Assembly: GCF_030268065.1 (NCBI RefSeq)
Contig: NZ_BSDD01000001.1
Span: 1-64,000 of the forward strand
Source: Geothrix rubra
GTDB lineage: Bacteria; Acidobacteriota; Holophagae; Holophagales; Holophagaceae
Direction: 5' to 3'
DNA: 64,000 nt
In this document: piece after piece, positions 61,481 through 64,000 of the stretch
Layout: every line of letters begins with the position of its first letter
How positions within the stretch are numbered: position 1 is the first letter of the stretch
Translations under genes and position numbers: made by a program
Notes under the pieces: generated by a model
The model's input: only the letters and a program-made list of their open reading frames with translations
What the model was told of the DNA's origin: nothing
Databases searched by the model: none

Positions 61481-62791
61481 ATGTCCCTCCGCGGAACCCT
61501 GCTTTCCCCCCTGCTCCTCCTGGCCCTGGGCCCGGCCCTGCCGGCCCTTGCCCAGGAGGCCGAGACCTGGAGCCTCCACGGCCAGGCCACCACGGTCACC
61601 CAGGGCCACGGGGCCTTCCCGTCGCCCTACGCCGGCGGGAACAGCCTCGAATCCCGGAAGGAGATCCGCACCTCGTTCACGGCCACGCTCTTCCTGGGGC
61701 GGCGGCTGTGGGAAGGCGGCGAGCTCTACGTGAACCCCGAGGCGGCGGCGGGGCAGGGCATCAGCCATGTCCTGGGGCTCGCGGGCGCCGCGAACGGCGA
61801 GATCTACCGCGTGGACAGTCCGGAGCTGAAGGCCTCCCTGGCGCGGGTCTTCCTGCGGCAGACCTGGGCGCTCGGCGGCGCCGCGGAAACGGTGGTTCCC
61901 GATGCCAACCAGCTCGGCGGGACCCGGAGCGCCCGCCGCCTCGTGCTGACCCTGGGCCGCTTCTCCGCGGGCGATGTCTTCGACCAGAACGCCTACGCCC
62001 ACGATCCCCGCAGCCAGTTCCTCAACTGGGCCCTCATGGACACGGCCAGCTGGGACTACCCGGCGGACACCCGCGGCTACACCTGGGGCGCGGCCCTGGA
62101 GCTGGTCTGGGACGCCTGGGCCCTGCGGGCGGGCAGCTTCCTGGAGCCGAAAGAAGCCAACGGCCTGCTCTTCGACCACCAGGTCTCCCGCGCCCACGGG
62201 GACGTGGTCGAGCTGGAGCACGGGCACGAGCTCGGCGGCCTCGCGGGGCGGGTGCGGCTGATGGGGTACGCCAACCACGCCCGGATGGGCGACTACCGGA
62301 AGAGCCTGGAAGGGAATCCCGCCACACCCGATGTCACTGCCACGCGCCGCGCGGGCCGGATCAAGTACGGCTGGGGCCTCAGCGCCGAGCAGGCCCTCAC
62401 GCCGGACCTGGGTGCGTTCCTCCGGGCCGGGTGGAACGACGGGCGCACCGAGACCTGGGCCTTCACGGAAGTGGACCGCACGGCCGCCGGAGGCCTGAGC
62501 CTGGCCGGGCCCCGCTGGGGGCGCCCGGAGGACCGGCTGGGGCTGGCGGCCATCGTCAACGGCCTCTCGCCGGACCACCGGGCCTACCTGGGGGCCGGCG
62601 GCTACGGGTTCATCGTCGGGGACGGCCGCCTGAACCCCGGCCAGGAGCGGATCGTGGAGGCCTACTACGCCTTCGAGGCCGCCCATGGCTTCACCGTCTC
62701 CCTGGACGCCGAACGGGTCGAGCACCCGGCCTTCAACCGGGACCGGGGACCCGCGTCCATCTTCGCCCTGCGGGTGCATGGGCAGTTCTGA
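61481..62791 (+). CDS. Carbohydrate-selective porin, OprB family
   Basis: 436 aa with a signal peptide (LLSPLLLLALGPALPALA). OprB-type pattern: WSLHGQATTVTQGHGAF, LGRFSAGDVFDQNAYAHDPRSQFLNWAL and ASWDYPADTRGYTWGAALE; ends in HGQF, the terminal Phe typical of outer-membrane barrels. Sixteen strands expected. It lets sugars diffuse across the outer membrane. Not beside sugar transporters here. The upstream ORF at 61328 may regulate it. Confidence 0.9.
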   Translation: MSLRGTLLSPLLLLALGPALPALAQEAETWSLHGQATTVTQGHGAFPSPYAGGNSLESRKEIRTSFTATLFLGRRLWEGGELYVNPEAAAGQGISHVLGLAGAANGEIYRVDSPELKASLARVFLRQTWALGGAAETVVPDANQLGGTRSARRLVLTLGRFSAGDVFDQNAYAHDPRSQFLNWALMDTASWDYPADTRGYTWGAALELVWDAWALRAGSFLEPKEANGLLFDHQVSRAHGDVVELEHGHELGGLAGRVRLMGYANHARMGDYRKSLEGNPATPDVTATRRAGRIKYGWGLSAEQALTPDLGAFLRAGWNDGRTETWAFTEVDRTAAGGLSLAGPRWGRPEDRLGLAAIVNGLSPDHRAYLGAGGYGFIVGDGRLNPGQERIVEAYYAFEAAHGFTVSLDAERVEHPAFNRDRGPASIFALRVHGQF

Positions 62792-62800
62792 AGGGGACGG

Positions 62801-62865
62801 CTACTCGGGCGTGAGGACGCCGCGCTCCTCGCGGTAGGCGAAGAGCTCGCCGAAACGGCCCCACG
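62801..62865 (-). pseudogene. Duplicated 3' tail of the ABC ATPase gene
   Basis: 65 bp that match 62973-63037 at 62 positions. On the minus strand it still reads WGRFGELFAYREERGVLTPE and stop; all three differences are synonymous. No start or rest of a gene is attached. Confidence 0.8.
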
Positions 62866-62910
62866 GGGCCCCCTCCGCGATCGCAAGCCGGAGGCGCCGC
62901 GGGAGCGGGA

Positions 62911-62932
62911 GCACGCGACTGACGTCGCGTGC
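62911..62932. terminator. Hairpin between convergent porin and ABC ATPase genes
   Basis: 9-bp arms GCACGCGAC and GTCGCGTGC with a 4-nt loop, extended outward by CGATCGC/GCGATCG segments. It lies 120 bp after the porin stop and 41 bp after the ATPase stop. No T-run. Confidence 0.5.
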
Positions 62933-62972
62933 GATCGGGGCGGTAGTCCAGGTGGGGCAGTGGAAAACCCGC

Positions 62973-64000
62973 CTACTCGGGCGTGAGGACGCCGCGCTCC
63001 TCCCGGTAGGCGAAGAGCTCGCCGAACCGACCCCACGCGACGAGGGTCTCGAAGGTCCGTTCGGGGTCCTCCATGGGCAGGCGGTGGTGCAGCTCGGAGA
63101 TGAGCTCCTCGCGGCTCAGCTGGCCCTCGTGCATGTCGAGCAGGTCCGTCACCACGCGGAAGAGCTTGAGCTTGAGGAGCTGCTCCTTCCAGATCTGCTT
63201 GCGCTCCTCCATGCCGGCGCGGACGAAGCGCTGGCCCAGGGCCGTGAAGATGACGGAGCGCTTGGGCGTGTCCACGAACTCCAGCATCTCGGCGGATTTC
63301 ACGGAGGCCAGCACCAGCTCGAAGGGCACGTGGGTGTGCGAGACCACCTGGAAGAGGTCGCAGGTGCCGCCCTGGGTCTCGAGGAATTCCAGCAGGCCCA
63401 GGATGTCGCCGCTCTGGGCGGAGGGCAGGGGCTCGGCCATGTCCGAGAGGAGGCTCGGCTCGGGGGCCGTGATCTCCACGTCCGGCAGCTCGGCGCTGGT
63501 GATGATGTCGTGGAGCTGGTCCACCAGCCGGAGGAACTCCGCGGAGCGCGTATCCCGGGGCCGGGGCAGGGGGTTCTCCACGATGGTGCGGACGCGGCCG
63601 GGGTTCGCCGAGAGCACCACGATGCGGTCGGCCATGTAGGCCACCTCCTTGATGTCGTGGCTCACCATCAGGATGGAGGAGGGGTTCCGCTCGGCGTCCA
63701 CCCAGATGTCCAGGATCTCGGCCCGGAGGCCCTCCGCCGTGAGGGCGTCGACCTGGCTGAAGGGCTCGTCCATGAAGAGGATCTCGGGATCCACGCTGAG
63801 GGCGCGGGCCATGCCCACCCGCTGCTTCATGCCGCCGGAGAGCTCCCGGGGGTAGGCCTCCTCGAAGCCCTCCAGGCCCACCAGGGTGATGGCCCGGTCA
63901 GCCCGGGAGCGGACCTCGTCCTCGGCCAGGCCCTTGGCACGGAGCACGGTGCGGACGTTCTCCTCCACCGTCATCCAGGGATAGAGCGCGAAGCCCTGGA
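62973..64000 (-). CDS. ABC transporter ATPase, nitrate/sulfonate type (partial)
   Basis: 342 codons in view; the N-terminus with Walker A lies past the window edge. Visible from the Q-loop (QGFALYPWMTVEENV) on: signature LSGGMKQRVGMARAL, Walker B ILFMDEPFSQVDALT, and switch His in MVSHDIKEVAYMAD, as in NrtD/SsuB/TauB-like importers. After about residue 200 an AAA-associated C-terminal domain follows (SGDILGLLEFLETQGG, TCDLFQVVSHTHVPFELVLASV), found in a subset with winged-helix-like tails. Permease and binding protein must lie beyond the window. Its last 65 bp recur at 62801-62865. Confidence 0.88.
   Translation of the reverse strand, partial: QGFALYPWMTVEENVRTVLRAKGLAEDEVRSRADRAITLVGLEGFEEAYPRELSGGMKQRVGMARALSVDPEILFMDEPFSQVDALTAEGLRAEILDIWVDAERNPSSILMVSHDIKEVAYMADRIVVLSANPGRVRTIVENPLPRPRDTRSAEFLRLVDQLHDIITSAELPDVEITAPEPSLLSDMAEPLPSAQSGDILGLLEFLETQGGTCDLFQVVSHTHVPFELVLASVKSAEMLEFVDTPKRSVIFTALGQRFVRAGMEERKQIWKEQLLKLKLFRVVTDLLDMHEGQLSREELISELHHRLPMEDPERTFETLVAWGRFGELFAYREERGVLTPE

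Overview
The window is a high-G+C bacterial chromosome segment with dense, mostly leaderless-looking operons, many 4-nt ATGA/GTGA gene overlaps and good GGAGG-type ribosome binding sites. The gene mix is a Gram-negative cell envelope: O-antigen/exopolysaccharide assembly, an OprB-type porin, an outer-membrane beta-barrel, a VPS10/sortilin-like secreted beta-propeller protein, HD-GYP, GGDEF and FHA-GAF-PP2C signalling proteins. This profile is compatible with an Acidobacteriota genome of the Holophagae type, but no rRNA is present and the taxonomic guess is an inference only.

Region 1 (1-26293) is a polysaccharide locus. It starts with the tail of an unrelated gene and a strong hairpin, then a membrane nucleotide-sugar 4,6-dehydratase, five GT4-like or GT2 glycosyltransferases, a carbamoyltransferase, a FemAB-like/GNAT fusion, a DegT-type sugar aminotransferase, a PglC-type phosphoglycosyl transferase, the three enzymes of UDP-N-acetyl-L-fucosamine synthesis (FnlA and FnlC on the minus strand, FnlB 5.5 kb away on the plus strand), a WbuB-like transferase, a CapK-like adenylate-forming protein, a secreted beta-helix protein with a carbohydrate-binding insert, a Wzx-type flippase, a Wzy-like polymerase/ligase and a hexapeptide acetyltransferase. 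Together they can make at least two amino-deoxy sugars, start the chain on undecaprenyl phosphate, extend it, decorate it (acetyl, carbamoyl), flip it and polymerise it. A proline dehydrogenase-like gene sits inside the locus.

Region 2 (26310-41590) holds housekeeping and signalling genes: membrane metallophosphoesterase, aminoacyl-histidine dipeptidase PepD, an RMD1/DUF155 protein, a large sortilin-like protein, an MFS exporter, a cysteine desulfidase-like (UPF0597) protein, TrmO, two metallo-beta-lactamase-fold hydrolases, an FHA-GAF-PP2C phosphatase, a diguanylate cyclase and a tRNA-Ser(CGA) with a textbook terminator.

Region 3 (41642-47514) is the least familiar: a secreted DUF2891-like protein followed by a three-gene run (helical secreted protein, outer-membrane beta-barrel with an Ig-like N-terminus, PKD/IPT protein) that has its own AT-rich promoter region. 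I know of no described system with this make-up.

Region 4 (47525-53537) has tadA, then carA and carB interrupted by a lower-G+C GxxExxY (PD-(D/E)XK-fold) gene bracketed by imperfect 28-bp inverted repeats, with a hairpin-plus-U-tract attenuator ahead of carA, and a CoA-binding protein gene. Region 5 (53594-64000) has a zeta-toxin-like P-loop protein, a FabD-like acyltransferase overlapping a P-loop protein gene, a GAF/HD-GYP protein, a prepilin-like protein, a PBP4-type carboxypeptidase, a single-domain response regulator, an EamA transporter, a short upstream ORF before an OprB porin, and the C-terminal part of a nitrate/sulfonate-type ABC ATPase whose last 65 bp are duplicated nearby.

Repeats of note: two copies of an intergenic inverted-repeat family (33307-33408 and 54667-54810), the GxxExxY-flanking repeats, twin hairpins containing the stop codons of two convergent genes (53534-53597), and two short partial gene-end duplications (tadA start, ABC-ATPase tail). 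No CRISPR array, insertion sequence, integrase or rRNA was seen.
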